Assembly (NCBI GenBank): GCA_017302775.1
Contig: JAFLDC010000026.1
Location: 1 to 14,222, forward strand
Direction of reading: 5' to 3'
DNA from: Sphingomonadales bacterium
Lineage (GTDB): Bacteria; Pseudomonadota; Alphaproteobacteria; Sphingomonadales; Sphingomonadaceae
DNA length: 14,222 nucleotides
Part shown: positions 1 through 7,396 of the stretch, one piece after another
How positions within the stretch are numbered: position 1 is the stretch's first letter
Layout of the letters: each line of letters starts with the position of its first letter
Made by a program: the position numbers and the translations under genes
Notes under the pieces: generated by a model
What the model was told of the DNA's origin: nothing
The model's input: the letters and a program-made list of their open reading frames with translations, nothing else
Database searches by the model: none

Positions 1-974
1 ACGCGGTCTACCTTGTCGATTTCGGCGAATTCGATTGCGGCGTGCTGGATTTCACGCGGGAAGAAACCCGGGCCTGGTTCGCGGAAAAGGTATTGGGCCG
101 CGAGATGCTGGATATTGGCATCGCCGGATGGATGGCAGATTTTGGCGAATATCTGCCAACTGACGTGCGGCTGGCCGATGGTTCGGATCCGATGGAGGCG
201 CATAACCGGTGGCCGGTGCTGTGGGCAGAGGTCAATGCGCGCGCGCTGGCAAGCCGGGACAAGACCGGAGAGGCGGTGTTTTTCATGCGTGCCGGCTATT
301 CCGGGGTGCAGGCCTACTGTCCGCTGCTCTGGGCGGGTGATCAATCGGTAGACTTTACCCGGCACGACGGGATCGGAACCGTCATCACGGCGGCGCTGTC
401 GGCTGGCCTGGTCGGTAACGCCTACAGTCATTCCGACTGCGGCGGTTATACGTCGCTGCATGGCAATGTGCGTACAGCGGAGCTGATGCAGCGGTGGTGC
501 GAATTGGCGGCTTTTGCACCGGTCATGCGCAGCCATGAAGGCAACCGCCCTGACGATAATCTGCAATATGACAGCACGCCCGAACTGCTGGCCTGTTTCG
601 CGCGGTGGAGCCGGGTCCACGCGCATCTTGCTCCCTATGTCCGCCAGCTGTGCGATGAAGCTGTCGCCGCGGGCTTGCCGGTCCAGCGGCCGTTGTTTCT
701 GCACTATCCCGATGAGGCCCGGCTCTTTGCGGTACAGGATCAATATCTCTATGGTCCCGATCTGATGATCGCGCCGGTGATAGAAGAGGGTGCCGCGGCG
801 CGGATGGTCCTGCTGCCTGGCAAGGAGCCATGGGTTCATTGCTGGACCGGGGAGCATTATGCCCCCGGGTTGCACAGGATCACCGCTCCGCTAGGTCGTC
901 CGCCGGTATTTTATCGACCAGACAGCGCCTTTGTGCCGTTGTTTGCGGATTTGGCGGGGGTGCTGCAAGGATGA
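1..974 (+). CDS. yihQ: GH31 sulfoquinovosidase, C-terminal part (5' end outside window)
   Basis: This retaining alpha-glycosidase of family GH31 hydrolyses sulfoquinovosyl glycerol and related glycosides to free sulfoquinovose. The frame is open from the left edge with no stop, so the start is outside the window; the GTG at 42 is internal. The visible part follows E. coli YihQ closely from memory. WMADFGE carries the nucleophile Asp (codon 138-140) and WAGDQ the acid/base Asp (codon 339-341). HSDCGGY has its Tyr (codon 447-449) exactly 36 residues after the acid/base Asp, the spacing of D472 to Y508 in YihQ, where Tyr508 helps bind the sulfonate. RSHEGNRP and RPLFLHYPDEA are also family blocks. 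The stop overlaps the next start in an ATGA (971-974). The other sulfonate-binding residues lie upstream of the window, so substrate choice rests on overall similarity and on the neighbouring monooxygenase. Confidence 0.88.
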   Translation, partial: AVYLVDFGEFDCGVLDFTREETRAWFAEKVLGREMLDIGIAGWMADFGEYLPTDVRLADGSDPMEAHNRWPVLWAEVNARALASRDKTGEAVFFMRAGYSGVQAYCPLLWAGDQSVDFTRHDGIGTVITAALSAGLVGNAYSHSDCGGYTSLHGNVRTAELMQRWCELAAFAPVMRSHEGNRPDDNLQYDSTPELLACFARWSRVHAHLAPYVRQLCDEAVAAGLPVQRPLFLHYPDEARLFAVQDQYLYGPDLMIAPVIEEGAAARMVLLPGKEPWVHCWTGEHYAPGLHRITAPLGRPPVFYRPDSAFVPLFADLAGVLQG

Positions 975-1984
975 GCGAGCGATCGAACATACGCGACGTC
1001 GCAGCCCGCGCTGGCGTTGCGGTCAAGACGGTCAGCCGGGTACTCAACGGGCACCCCTACGTGAGCGCGGAGACCAAAGCCCGCGTCGATGAGGCCATGC
1101 GCGCGCTGGATTTTCGGCCGTCCGTCGCTGCCCGGATCTTGTCAGGCGCCAAGAGCAACCAGATTGCCCTGATCTATGACAATCACAGCCCCTACTATAT
1201 GTTCCAGATTCAAACCGGCTGTTGGGACTACTGCCGTGAGAACGGCATCCGTCTGCTGGCTCAGCCGGTCGATGTCGCTGATCCGCAGGTCGGCGAGCAG
1301 GTGCGCGGGCTGATTACCGAAACGCATGTGGACGGGATCATCCTGTCATCGCCGGTAACGGATTGCGATCCGGTGCTGCGTGCGCTGGAAGCGATGGACA
1401 TCCCGTTCGTGCGAATTTCGCCGGGCACCAACCATGCGCTGACCAGCTCGGTTTTCATGGATGATGCCCAGGCGGCCGATGACATGACCACGCATCTGAT
1501 AAACCACGGCCACCGCCGGATCGGGTTCATCAAGGGTCACCCCAATCACATGGCTTCGGACGATCGCCTGTTTGGCTATCGCCGCGCACTGGACCGGGCT
1601 GGCATCTCCTATGAACCGGGCCTGGTTTGCGATGGCGCGTTCGATTTCGAAAGCGGTGTCCGGGCGGGTAACTATCTGCTTGATTTGCCTGATCGGCCCA
1701 GCGCAATTTTTGCTTCGAACGATGACATGGCCGCAGGCGTTCTGGCGGCGGCGCACGATCGCAATCTCGATTTGCCGGGTGCCTTGTCTGTCGCCGGGTT
1801 CGATGACACCACGCTGGCGCGGACCGTTTGGCCGCCGCTGACCACCATCCACCAGCCGATGGCCGAACTGGCCCGCACGGCCACCGAAATCCTTATCGCC
1901 GGTGGTGACATCAATCACCGCCGCCTGCCGCATACCTTGGTCGAGCGGGCCTCGGTCGTGCCACCAAACAGGACACCCAAATGA
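971..1984 (+). CDS. LacI-family transcriptional regulator, likely sugar-responsive repressor of the operon
   Basis: This 337-residue protein has the LacI/GalR layout. The N-terminal helix-turn-helix (about residues 6-50) contains IRDVAARAGVAVKTVSRVLN, followed by a hinge helix and a periplasmic-binding-protein-like sugar domain, with typical blocks DGIILSS, GHRRIGFIKG, AIFASNDDMAAG and SVAGFDDT. The start is set at ATG 971 because the helix-turn-helix begins right after it and because it forms an ATGA overlap with the glycosidase stop. An in-frame ATG at 830 would only add residues overlapping the glycosidase. The end again overlaps the next gene by ATGA (1981-1984). A regulator inside a catabolic operon usually senses the substrate or an intermediate, so sulfoquinovose or its glycoside is the inferred ligand. 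Its operator is not visible and probably lies upstream of the window. Confidence 0.93.
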   Translation: MSERSNIRDVAARAGVAVKTVSRVLNGHPYVSAETKARVDEAMRALDFRPSVAARILSGAKSNQIALIYDNHSPYYMFQIQTGCWDYCRENGIRLLAQPVDVADPQVGEQVRGLITETHVDGIILSSPVTDCDPVLRALEAMDIPFVRISPGTNHALTSSVFMDDAQAADDMTTHLINHGHRRIGFIKGHPNHMASDDRLFGYRRALDRAGISYEPGLVCDGAFDFESGVRAGNYLLDLPDRPSAIFASNDDMAAGVLAAAHDRNLDLPGALSVAGFDDTTLARTVWPPLTTIHQPMAELARTATEILIAGGDINHRRLPHTLVERASVVPPNRTPK

Positions 1985-2895
1985 GTGATTTGCCCTTGCC
2001 CCCACCCACCCGCACACTCGGCATCAGCGGGATCGAGATTTCCCCGATCGCCTGGGGCATGTGGCGCCTGGCGGAGAACGGCCGGACACCCGGCGAAGCT
2101 GCGCGGCTGATCCATGCCGCGCTTGATGCCGGGATCACCCTGCTCGATACGGCCGATATCTATGGCTTTGACGGGACCGCCGGGTTCGGGGATGCCGAAG
2201 CGCTGTTGGGCAGCGTATTGCACGAAGAGCCCGCGCTGCGCAGCCGGATGGTGCTGGCCAGCAAAGGTGGCATCATGCCGCCCTTGCCCTATGATCAGAG
2301 CGCGAACTACCTTGCGGCGGCGCTCGACAGGTCATTGGCGCGGATGAAGGTGGATCATATCGACCTTTATCAGATTCACCGGCCGGACATCCTGGCCCAT
2401 CCGCAGGAGGTGGCCCGCGTACTTGACGATGCCGTCGCCGCTGGCAAGATTCGCGCGGTCGGCGTATCGAACTTCACCCAGTCGCAAATTGCGGCGCTGA
2501 ACCAGTTTCTCGACAATAAGCTGGTTGCGACTCAGCCCGAAATCAGCCCGTTGCGGATCGCCTGTTTTGAGAATGGCGAGCTGGATCAGGCGATGATGCT
2601 GGGACTGGTTCCACTGGCCTGGTCGCCGCTGGGCGGTGGCCGGCTGGGCCGTCCCGAAAGCCCGCGCGACGTTGCCGTGGCGGAAGAGCTTGACCGGGTT
2701 GCCGCCCGGCACGGCGTATCGCGGGCGGTAGCGGCCTATTCGTGGCTGATGGCCCATCCGGCCGGGATCGTGCCGATCATCGGATCGCAGCAGGTCGAAC
2801 GGATAACGCAAGGTGCCGCTGCCTGCCGCTTACAATGGAACCGGACGGATTGGTACGCCGTACTGGTCGCCGCGCGAGGAGAACGCTTGCCATGA
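1981..2895 (+). CDS. smoB: Aldo/keto reductase, candidate 6-dehydroglucose reductase (SmoB-like)
   Basis: This 304-residue NAD(P)H-dependent aldo/keto reductase carries the family's catalytic tetrad: Asp56 and Tyr61 in LLDTADIYGFDG, Lys95 in LASKGG and His133 in YQIHRPD. The C-terminal cofactor-binding block is VPIIGSQQVERI. In the sulfo-SMO pathway of Agrobacterium an enzyme of this fold (SmoB) reduces 6-dehydro-D-glucose, the product of C-S cleavage, to glucose. The gene sits between the regulator and the sulfonate monooxygenase, overlapping both by ATGA (1981-1984 and 2892-2895), which strongly suggests translational coupling. The family assignment is seen in the sequence; the exact substrate is inferred from context, since aldo/keto reductases of this type (YdhF-like) act on many aldehydes and ketones. 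Confidence 0.85.
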   Translation: MSDLPLPPPTRTLGISGIEISPIAWGMWRLAENGRTPGEAARLIHAALDAGITLLDTADIYGFDGTAGFGDAEALLGSVLHEEPALRSRMVLASKGGIMPPLPYDQSANYLAAALDRSLARMKVDHIDLYQIHRPDILAHPQEVARVLDDAVAAGKIRAVGVSNFTQSQIAALNQFLDNKLVATQPEISPLRIACFENGELDQAMMLGLVPLAWSPLGGGRLGRPESPRDVAVAEELDRVAARHGVSRAVAAYSWLMAHPAGIVPIIGSQQVERITQGAAACRLQWNRTDWYAVLVAARGERLP

Positions 2896-3977
2896 CTCAA
2901 CAGTGTGAGGTCGCCTGGTTTTCAGCCCTGTGCGATGACGACTATGAGTTTCTCGGTGTACCGGATCCCCAGCTTGCTTCCAGCTGGGAGCATTGCCGGG
3001 GAATAGTCCAGCGTGCCGAGGAAGGCGGGTTCGACAACGTTTTGCTGCCGTCGGGTTACCAGCTTGGCCTCGATACGACTGTTTTTGCGGCGGCTGTCGC
3101 GACGCAGGTCAGGCGTATCAAGCTGCTGTGGGCGACGCGCATGGGCGAGGACTGGCCGCCGCAACTGGCTCGGAGAATCGCCACGCTCGACCGGATTCTG
3201 GGCCCTAACGCGGCTGGCACGGGCGGTCGCCTCAACGTCAATATCATCTCGTCAGACATGCCGGGTGAAAAGATAGAAAGCGGCCCGCGCTATGCCCGCG
3301 CGACCGAGATCATGAAGATCGTCCGCACTCTGCTGAATGGGGAACATCTCAACTTTCAGGGTGAGTTCTTCAACCTTGAGCTCGATCCTGCCCGGATCAC
3401 TACGATCTCAGGCAAGTGTCCCGCCTTCTATTTTGGGGGTCTCTCCCACGAAGCGCGTGAATGTGCTGCCGAAGCTGCCGATGTCTATCTGATGTGGCCC
3501 GATACAATGGACAAGGTGCGCGAGACCGTTACCGACATGAAGGCGCGTGCCGCCGCCAAGGGGCGCACCCTCAAGTTCGGGTACAGGGTACATGTGATCG
3601 TGCGCGAAACGGAGGATGAGGCGCGCCGCTACGCCGATCGCCTGTTGTCCAAGCTGGATGAGGCAACCGGCCAGGCAATCCGGGAAAAATCGCTCGATGC
3701 CAAGAATTTCGGTGTCCAGCGGCAGCAGGAACTGCGCAGCGCCGCAGATGGGGACGGATTTGTTGAAGAGAATCTGTGGACCGGGATCAGCCGGGCGCGT
3801 TCCGGCTGCGGAGCGGCAATTGTTGGCACTCCCGATCAGGTCATCGCCAAGCTGAAGGCCTATCGGGATCTGGGGATGGAGGCCTTCATCCTTTCCGGCT
3901 ACCCTCATGCCAACGAGTGCGACATGTTTGCGCGCTATGTGTTGCCGCAATTGCAGCATGGTCCGCTAACGATCTGA
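2892..3977 (+). CDS. smoC: Flavin-dependent sulfonate monooxygenase, SsuD/SmoC type
   Basis: This 361-residue two-component monooxygenase of the bacterial-luciferase fold uses FMNH2 and O2 to break a C-S bond, releasing sulfite and an aldehyde. SsuD-like landmarks are present: RVHVIVRETEDEA (Arg232, His234, matching SsuD Arg226/His228), LWTGISRARSGCGAAIVG (Arg303, matching Arg297) and AFILSGYPHANE (Tyr337, matching Tyr331). The start is ATG 2892 because it overlaps the reductase stop in ATGA and begins with the conserved N-terminal strand (VAWFS); an in-frame ATG at 2742 lies deep in the preceding gene. Placed beside a sulfoquinovosidase and an aldo/keto reductase, the likely substrate is sulfoquinovose, giving 6-dehydroglucose. 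An alkanesulfonate substrate cannot be excluded from sequence alone. It needs reduced flavin, presumably from the next gene. Confidence 0.88.
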   Translation: MTQQCEVAWFSALCDDDYEFLGVPDPQLASSWEHCRGIVQRAEEGGFDNVLLPSGYQLGLDTTVFAAAVATQVRRIKLLWATRMGEDWPPQLARRIATLDRILGPNAAGTGGRLNVNIISSDMPGEKIESGPRYARATEIMKIVRTLLNGEHLNFQGEFFNLELDPARITTISGKCPAFYFGGLSHEARECAAEAADVYLMWPDTMDKVRETVTDMKARAAAKGRTLKFGYRVHVIVRETEDEARRYADRLLSKLDEATGQAIREKSLDAKNFGVQRQQELRSAADGDGFVEENLWTGISRARSGCGAAIVGTPDQVIAKLKAYRDLGMEAFILSGYPHANECDMFARYVLPQLQHGPLTI

Positions 3978-3999
3978 ACGCGCAGAAAGAGGTGCAATT

Positions 4000-4578
4000 G
4001 TGACCATCCGGATCGTCGCGCTTGGCGGCACGGTCAATCCCGGCTCTACGACCGAGCTGGCGCTGCGACAGGCCGCTGCCACTGCAGCCGCGGGAGGCGC
4101 CGAGATACAGGTGTTTGGCGGGGCCTATCTCTCCACGCTGGCGCACTATGGCAGTGGTGCCCATAACCAGGGTGATGGGGGTGAACTGGTGGAAGCGGTG
4201 CGGATGGCAGACGGCCTGCTGATCGCGGCGCCGGGCTATCACGGGACGATTTCAGGCCTGGTCAAGAACGCGCTCGATTATCTTGAGGACTTGTCAAAAG
4301 ATGCCCGTCCCTACCTGGATGGACGCGCAGTGGGGCTGATTGCCACGGCCTATGGCGACCAGGCAACGATGAGCACACTGATCACCATGCGGGCCATTGT
4401 CCACGCCCTGCGCGGCTGGCCAACGCCAATGGGCGCAACGATCCGGACCTATCATGGATTATTCTCGCCCGATGGAGAATGCCTGGAAGACCGGGCACGA
4501 TTGCAGCTGGAGATGGTGGGCAGCCAGGTCCTGCGTGGGGCACGGGCATTTGCCGGGGTATCGCGCGGGCATGAGTGA
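4000..4578 (+). CDS. NAD(P)H-dependent FMN reductase (SsuE/flavodoxin-like fold), flavin partner of the monooxygenase
   Basis: This 192-residue flavodoxin-fold reductase probably supplies FMNH2 to the upstream monooxygenase. Family blocks are an N-terminal phosphate loop (GGTVNPGSTT, residues 9-18) and PGYHGTISGLVKNALDYL (78-95), the flavin-contacting segment of NADPH:FMN reductases (PF03358). The start is GTG 4000, preceded by AAAGAGG (3986-3992) at a 7-base spacing; no in-frame ATG gives a complete fold. It lies 22 bases after the monooxygenase stop and overlaps the next gene by 8 bases. The flavin reductase of the Agrobacterium pathway (SmoA) is, as I recall, from a different flavin reductase family, so this would be a swap of partner enzyme. 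Family call is firm; the pairing is inferred from gene order. Confidence 0.88.
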   Translation: MTIRIVALGGTVNPGSTTELALRQAAATAAAGGAEIQVFGGAYLSTLAHYGSGAHNQGDGGELVEAVRMADGLLIAAPGYHGTISGLVKNALDYLEDLSKDARPYLDGRAVGLIATAYGDQATMSTLITMRAIVHALRGWPTPMGATIRTYHGLFSPDGECLEDRARLQLEMVGSQVLRGARAFAGVSRGHE

Positions 4579-5158
4579 TCGGGCGAAATCGGCATTGGCA
4601 GCGCTGTCGGACGGCAGAGTGATCGTCCTGACCGGTGATCGCCTGCGGGGCGGCGATATCGACTTTGCCGTGGCCGCCCGCCATGCCAGCGCGGATGCCA
4701 TAAATTTTATGGCCACGCACGGCCGCGGCCTAATCTGTCTGGCTTTGACTCCTGCGCACGCGATGCGACTGGGGATCAGCCTGATCAATCCTGGTAGTGA
4801 CAGGCAGTCGGGACGACCACACGGCCGTTCGATCGAGGCGCGGACAGGTGTTTCCACCGGCATTTCGGCTGCTGACCGGGCGCGCACGATTGCTGTAGCC
4901 TGCGATCCGGCATCGACCGGCGATGATCTGGTCTCGCCAGGCCATGTCTTTCCATTGATCGCGGCGGATGGCGGGGTGGCGGAACGGCCAGCCGCGCTGG
5001 AAGCAGCCATCGAGTTTGTGCGCCGGGCCGGCGCGGGGGATGCGGCGGTGATCTGTTCGATCATGCGCGAGGACGGCGAGATGGCACGGATCGAGGACAT
5101 TGCCGATCTGATCGCCCGCCACCAGTTGGTTGTGGCCGATCTGGCCGATCTGCTTTAG
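4571..5158 (+). CDS. RibB-like protein (3,4-dihydroxy-2-butanone-4-phosphate synthase fold) lacking the usual catalytic residues
   Basis: This 195-residue protein resembles RibB, the riboflavin-pathway enzyme that converts ribulose 5-phosphate to dihydroxybutanone phosphate. Fold markers remain: INFMATHGRGLICLALT (44-60), GVSTGISAADR (93-103), GHVFPL (124-129) and DGEMAR (168-173). Against E. coli RibB from memory, the acidic DDEDRENEGD loop has become TGDRLRGGD; the metal-binding His of GGHTEA is Ala142 (PAALEA); and the catalytic Glu of LCEL is Ser163 (ICSIM). The central loop is also shorter. It is therefore unlikely to make DHBP in the standard way. The start at ATG 4571 overlaps the FMN reductase end by 8 bases; an in-frame ATG at 4397 would run through that gene. 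Its role may be flavin- or sugar-phosphate-related, which is inference. The stop overlaps the convergent nucleotidyltransferase stop (5155-5158). Confidence 0.85.
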   Translation: MSDRAKSALAALSDGRVIVLTGDRLRGGDIDFAVAARHASADAINFMATHGRGLICLALTPAHAMRLGISLINPGSDRQSGRPHGRSIEARTGVSTGISAADRARTIAVACDPASTGDDLVSPGHVFPLIAADGGVAERPAALEAAIEFVRRAGAGDAAVICSIMREDGEMARIEDIADLIARHQLVVADLADLL

Positions 5159-6378
5159 CGGTCGTCCCGCAGCCAGCCGAATACGGCACGGCTGCGTGCA
5201 ACGTCGCGGCGCTGGGCCGGATCTGCCAACGCACGCAACATGCGCCACGCCAGCGCTGCGTTGCCACTTCTGCCGTGGTGATGTTCGGTCTGCCGGGCGG
5301 CCTGCTGACGCAGCGCGATCCGCTGCCGGGCAAGCGCCAGGCGATGCCGCCAGTTGCCTTGCGCAAACAGGCGGTCCCATCCGCCCTGGGCATCGGCGCG
5401 GTCCGTATCCTGCAGCATCAGCAAGGCGCTATGTTCGACCAAAGCCGGATCAGTGCCGTCATCGCCCATGGCGCTAGGCGGCAAAGGCTGGCTGAACCGG
5501 TTAATGATCGCAAACACCAGCCGAACACCATTGCTCCGGCCGGAAATGTCGGCCAGCTCCCACAACCGGTTCCAGTCCGCGTTTTCGTCGCGCGCCAAAG
5601 CCTCACAATCGCTGAGCACCAGCGGTCCGTTGTTGAGCTGGTGATCGTAAACCGCATGAACAATCAGATGCAGCATGGTCTCTGCCCAGCCAAGCACCGG
5701 CACGCCATGGCCGCCGATGGGTTCAAGCCGCCGCCCGGCCAGCAATCCATCGATATCGAGCAGAGGATCATCCGCCGCCAGACCGCGCGGCAGTTCGACG
5801 AGCGCGGTGTGCACCTCTATCGCCACGTTGCGGCGCGGACACCACAGCGGTTCGAGATGTTTGTGGGCCGTATAGTCAACATGCGCCAGGCCCTCGCTCC
5901 CGGCCCGGCGCTGAAAGCCGCCAGCGCGCAAAAGCGCGAACGCTTCGTGTGCCCGGTCCTGGCGGACCAGCACATCGATATCGCGCATCGGGCGCAGGGC
6001 CGCGCTGCCATAGTGGCGGGCGAGCGCGGAACCCTTCAGCATGGCACAGGCGATCCCGGCCTCGGTCAGCCGCCGCGCCACTTCCACCACAACCGACTGA
6101 CGATTCAGCGCCCTGATCGCCGATCGCTGCGCCGCCTGCTCCCAGCTTTCGCGAATGGCTGGGGGGACGTCCCACTGCTGCCATTTGTCCCGCAGGCGGT
6201 GATACAGCAGCGGGCGGATTCGGTGTTGGCCGGCACAGCGATTCAACGCCTGCCAATCGGCGTGAGAGAAGCCCGGATCAGCCGCAGCGGCGCGGCCGTG
6301 ATCGAGCATGGCCGCGATCAACCATAACTTGAGCTGATCAAGGCGGTCGGCATGGGGTGAGGATTGCGGCGATGGCAT
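5155..6378 (-). CDS. Nucleotidyltransferase-family protein of the lasso cluster
   Basis: This 407-residue protein belongs to the nucleotidyltransferase family often annotated PF14907. The signature is LKGSAL (114-119), an Arg/His-rich turn, then MRDIDVLV (131-138) with the two metal-binding acids Asp133 and Asp135. A third candidate acid is Glu188 in NVAIEVHTAL. The rest is mostly alpha-helical. Homologues sit in lasso-peptide clusters that also encode HPr-kinase-like enzymes, where their reaction is, as far as I know, unproven; transfer of a nucleotide to the peptide or to its phosphate is a reasonable guess. ATG 6378 is preceded on the minus strand by GAGGA at 8 bases, a good ribosome binding site. 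It diverges from kinase 1, with 73 bases between, and converges with the RibB-like gene with overlapping stops. Confidence 0.83.
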   Translation of the reverse strand: MPSPQSSPHADRLDQLKLWLIAAMLDHGRAAAADPGFSHADWQALNRCAGQHRIRPLLYHRLRDKWQQWDVPPAIRESWEQAAQRSAIRALNRQSVVVEVARRLTEAGIACAMLKGSALARHYGSAALRPMRDIDVLVRQDRAHEAFALLRAGGFQRRAGSEGLAHVDYTAHKHLEPLWCPRRNVAIEVHTALVELPRGLAADDPLLDIDGLLAGRRLEPIGGHGVPVLGWAETMLHLIVHAVYDHQLNNGPLVLSDCEALARDENADWNRLWELADISGRSNGVRLVFAIINRFSQPLPPSAMGDDGTDPALVEHSALLMLQDTDRADAQGGWDRLFAQGNWRHRLALARQRIALRQQAARQTEHHHGRSGNAALAWRMLRALADPAQRRDVARSRAVFGWLRDDR

Positions 6379-6386
6379 CGGTCTGG

Positions 6387-6420
6387 TCCTCGCCGCGTGC
6401 TGGCAATAGGTCGGCGAGGA
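6387..6420. promoter_or_regulatory. 9-bp inverted repeat between nucleotidyltransferase and kinase 1
   Basis: TCCTCGCCG at 6387-6395 is perfectly complementary to CGGCGAGGA at 6412-6420, with a 16-base spacer. The left arm contains the ribosome binding site of the nucleotidyltransferase (GAGGA on the minus strand). The repeat lies in the only gap between these two divergent genes. It could be an operator or an RNA hairpin masking the ribosome binding site. No clear -10/-35 pair was seen in the 73 bases. Confidence 0.4.
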
Positions 6421-6451
6421 TGGTAGTGACGAGCAGCGTTCATATCAACCA

Positions 6452-7363
6452 TTGGCGCTCAACCCAGACAACCCACGTCCAGACTCGTCGATGGGGCAAG
6501 CCGTTCTCCGTATGAACCCGACAGCACCACACCTGTATCGCGGTTATGGTTTGACCATTGCGAGCATGTTCCCGCTGCCGGGAGCCTTGCCCGGCGGCAC
6601 TGGCCCGTCTGACCTCGCTGTCGTTGCCGGCCCTGCCCGGCTTGCCGGCGAAGCGATCCAATCCGGGCCCTACCGCCATTCAGGCAAAGCGCTTGAGCTG
6701 GAAATTGCCGATGTCGGACGATTCGTGCTGACTGATCCGAACAGGCTGGAGGTGGCAGCTACGCCGGGCTGCGATCCCCATGTGCTGGGCGCCTACATCA
6801 TCGCCAGCGGGCTGCCGATGCTGTTGTGGCGACGCGGCGGGGTGCTGTTTCATGCAGCGGGCCTGGCCCTTCCGGGGCGGGCTGTCGTGGCCTTGGCCGG
6901 GGCGTCCGGTGTCGGGAAGTCCACGCTGTCGCAAGCATTGCTTGAACTGGGTGCTTGCCTGATCGGCGATGACACGCTGTGGCTGCCCACCCCCGACAGC
7001 CGCGAAATTTGCGGGCTGAGTGGCGGACAGTTCCACCGCACCGCCTTGGGTGAGCCGGTATTCCATGCCCTGCCGGGTTCACGCCAATCCGATCCGGCGC
7101 CGCTGGATGTCCTGGTCGTTCTTGACCGCAGCGGCAAAGTGCCCGGGCTCCAAAAGTTGGCTGGGCTGGATGCCTTGCAGGCGCTGCTGGCGGTCAGACA
7201 TCGCCCGCGTGTCGCGGCGCTGCTGGGCCGCGAGCCAGACGTGCTGGCAGCCTGCGCCAAATTGGCGGCCCTATTGCCGGTGTACCGATTGACCATGCAG
7301 GAAGGGCAGGTGGCTGCCAGCGCGGCGCTGCTCATGGCGCTGGCCGATGAACTCCGGCATTAA
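6452..7363 (+). CDS. HPr kinase-type kinase 1 of the lasso cluster
   Basis: This protein of up to 303 residues is an HPr kinase/phosphorylase-like P-loop kinase. The P-loop GASGVGKST is at 150-158, preceded by LFHAAGLAL (132-140) and followed by ACLIGDDTLWL (168-178), whose Asp pair is the Walker-B-like element. The N-terminal LYRGYGLTIASMFPLP resembles that of lasso-associated kinases. Characterised relatives (PadeK/ThcoK of the paeninodin group, SyanK from Sphingobium) phosphorylate the C-terminal Ser of the precursor; this precursor also ends in Ser. The start is uncertain: TTG 6452 gives the longest product, but ATG 6491 or ATG 6512 (just before the conserved LYRGYGL block) are equally possible, and none has a good ribosome binding site. 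It diverges from the nucleotidyltransferase and converges with B2, 29 bases away. Confidence 0.85.
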   Translation: MALNPDNPRPDSSMGQAVLRMNPTAPHLYRGYGLTIASMFPLPGALPGGTGPSDLAVVAGPARLAGEAIQSGPYRHSGKALELEIADVGRFVLTDPNRLEVAATPGCDPHVLGAYIIASGLPMLLWRRGGVLFHAAGLALPGRAVVALAGASGVGKSTLSQALLELGACLIGDDTLWLPTPDSREICGLSGGQFHRTALGEPVFHALPGSRQSDPAPLDVLVVLDRSGKVPGLQKLAGLDALQALLAVRHRPRVAALLGREPDVLAACAKLAALLPVYRLTMQEGQVAASAALLMALADELRH

Positions 7364-7365
7364 AT

Positions 7366-7396
7366 CTGAACGGTTTACCCGTTAAGCCGGGTTCAG
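7366..7396. terminator. Possible hairpin between convergent kinase 1 and B2
   Basis: The short convergent gap holds AACGG-TTTAC-CCGTT (7369-7383, 5-bp stem) inside the outer complementary pair CTGAAC (7366-7371) / GTTCAG (7391-7396). There is no U-tract on either strand, so termination activity is uncertain; the location between two convergent stops is the main argument. Confidence 0.3.

Noticed and set aside
830..970. Upstream ATG 830 as the start of the LacI-family gene
   Set aside because: It would add 47 residues overlapping the glycosidase and unlike any LacI N-terminus; ATG 971 precedes the helix-turn-helix directly.
1346..2017. Open frame of 223 codons on the - strand
   Set aside because: It is antisense to the LacI-family regulator and spans its stop; no recognisable motif.
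2742..2891. Upstream ATG 2742 as the start of the sulfonate monooxygenase
   Set aside because: The extra 50 residues are an out-of-frame reading of the aldo/keto reductase; ATG 2892 forms the same ATGA overlap as the other operon joints.
5275..6327. Long open frame (350 codons) on the + strand
   Set aside because: It lies antisense to the nucleotidyltransferase, whose motifs (LKGSAL, MRDIDVLV) are clear. The translation is rich in Arg/His/Gln with no family motif, typical of a high-GC shadow frame.
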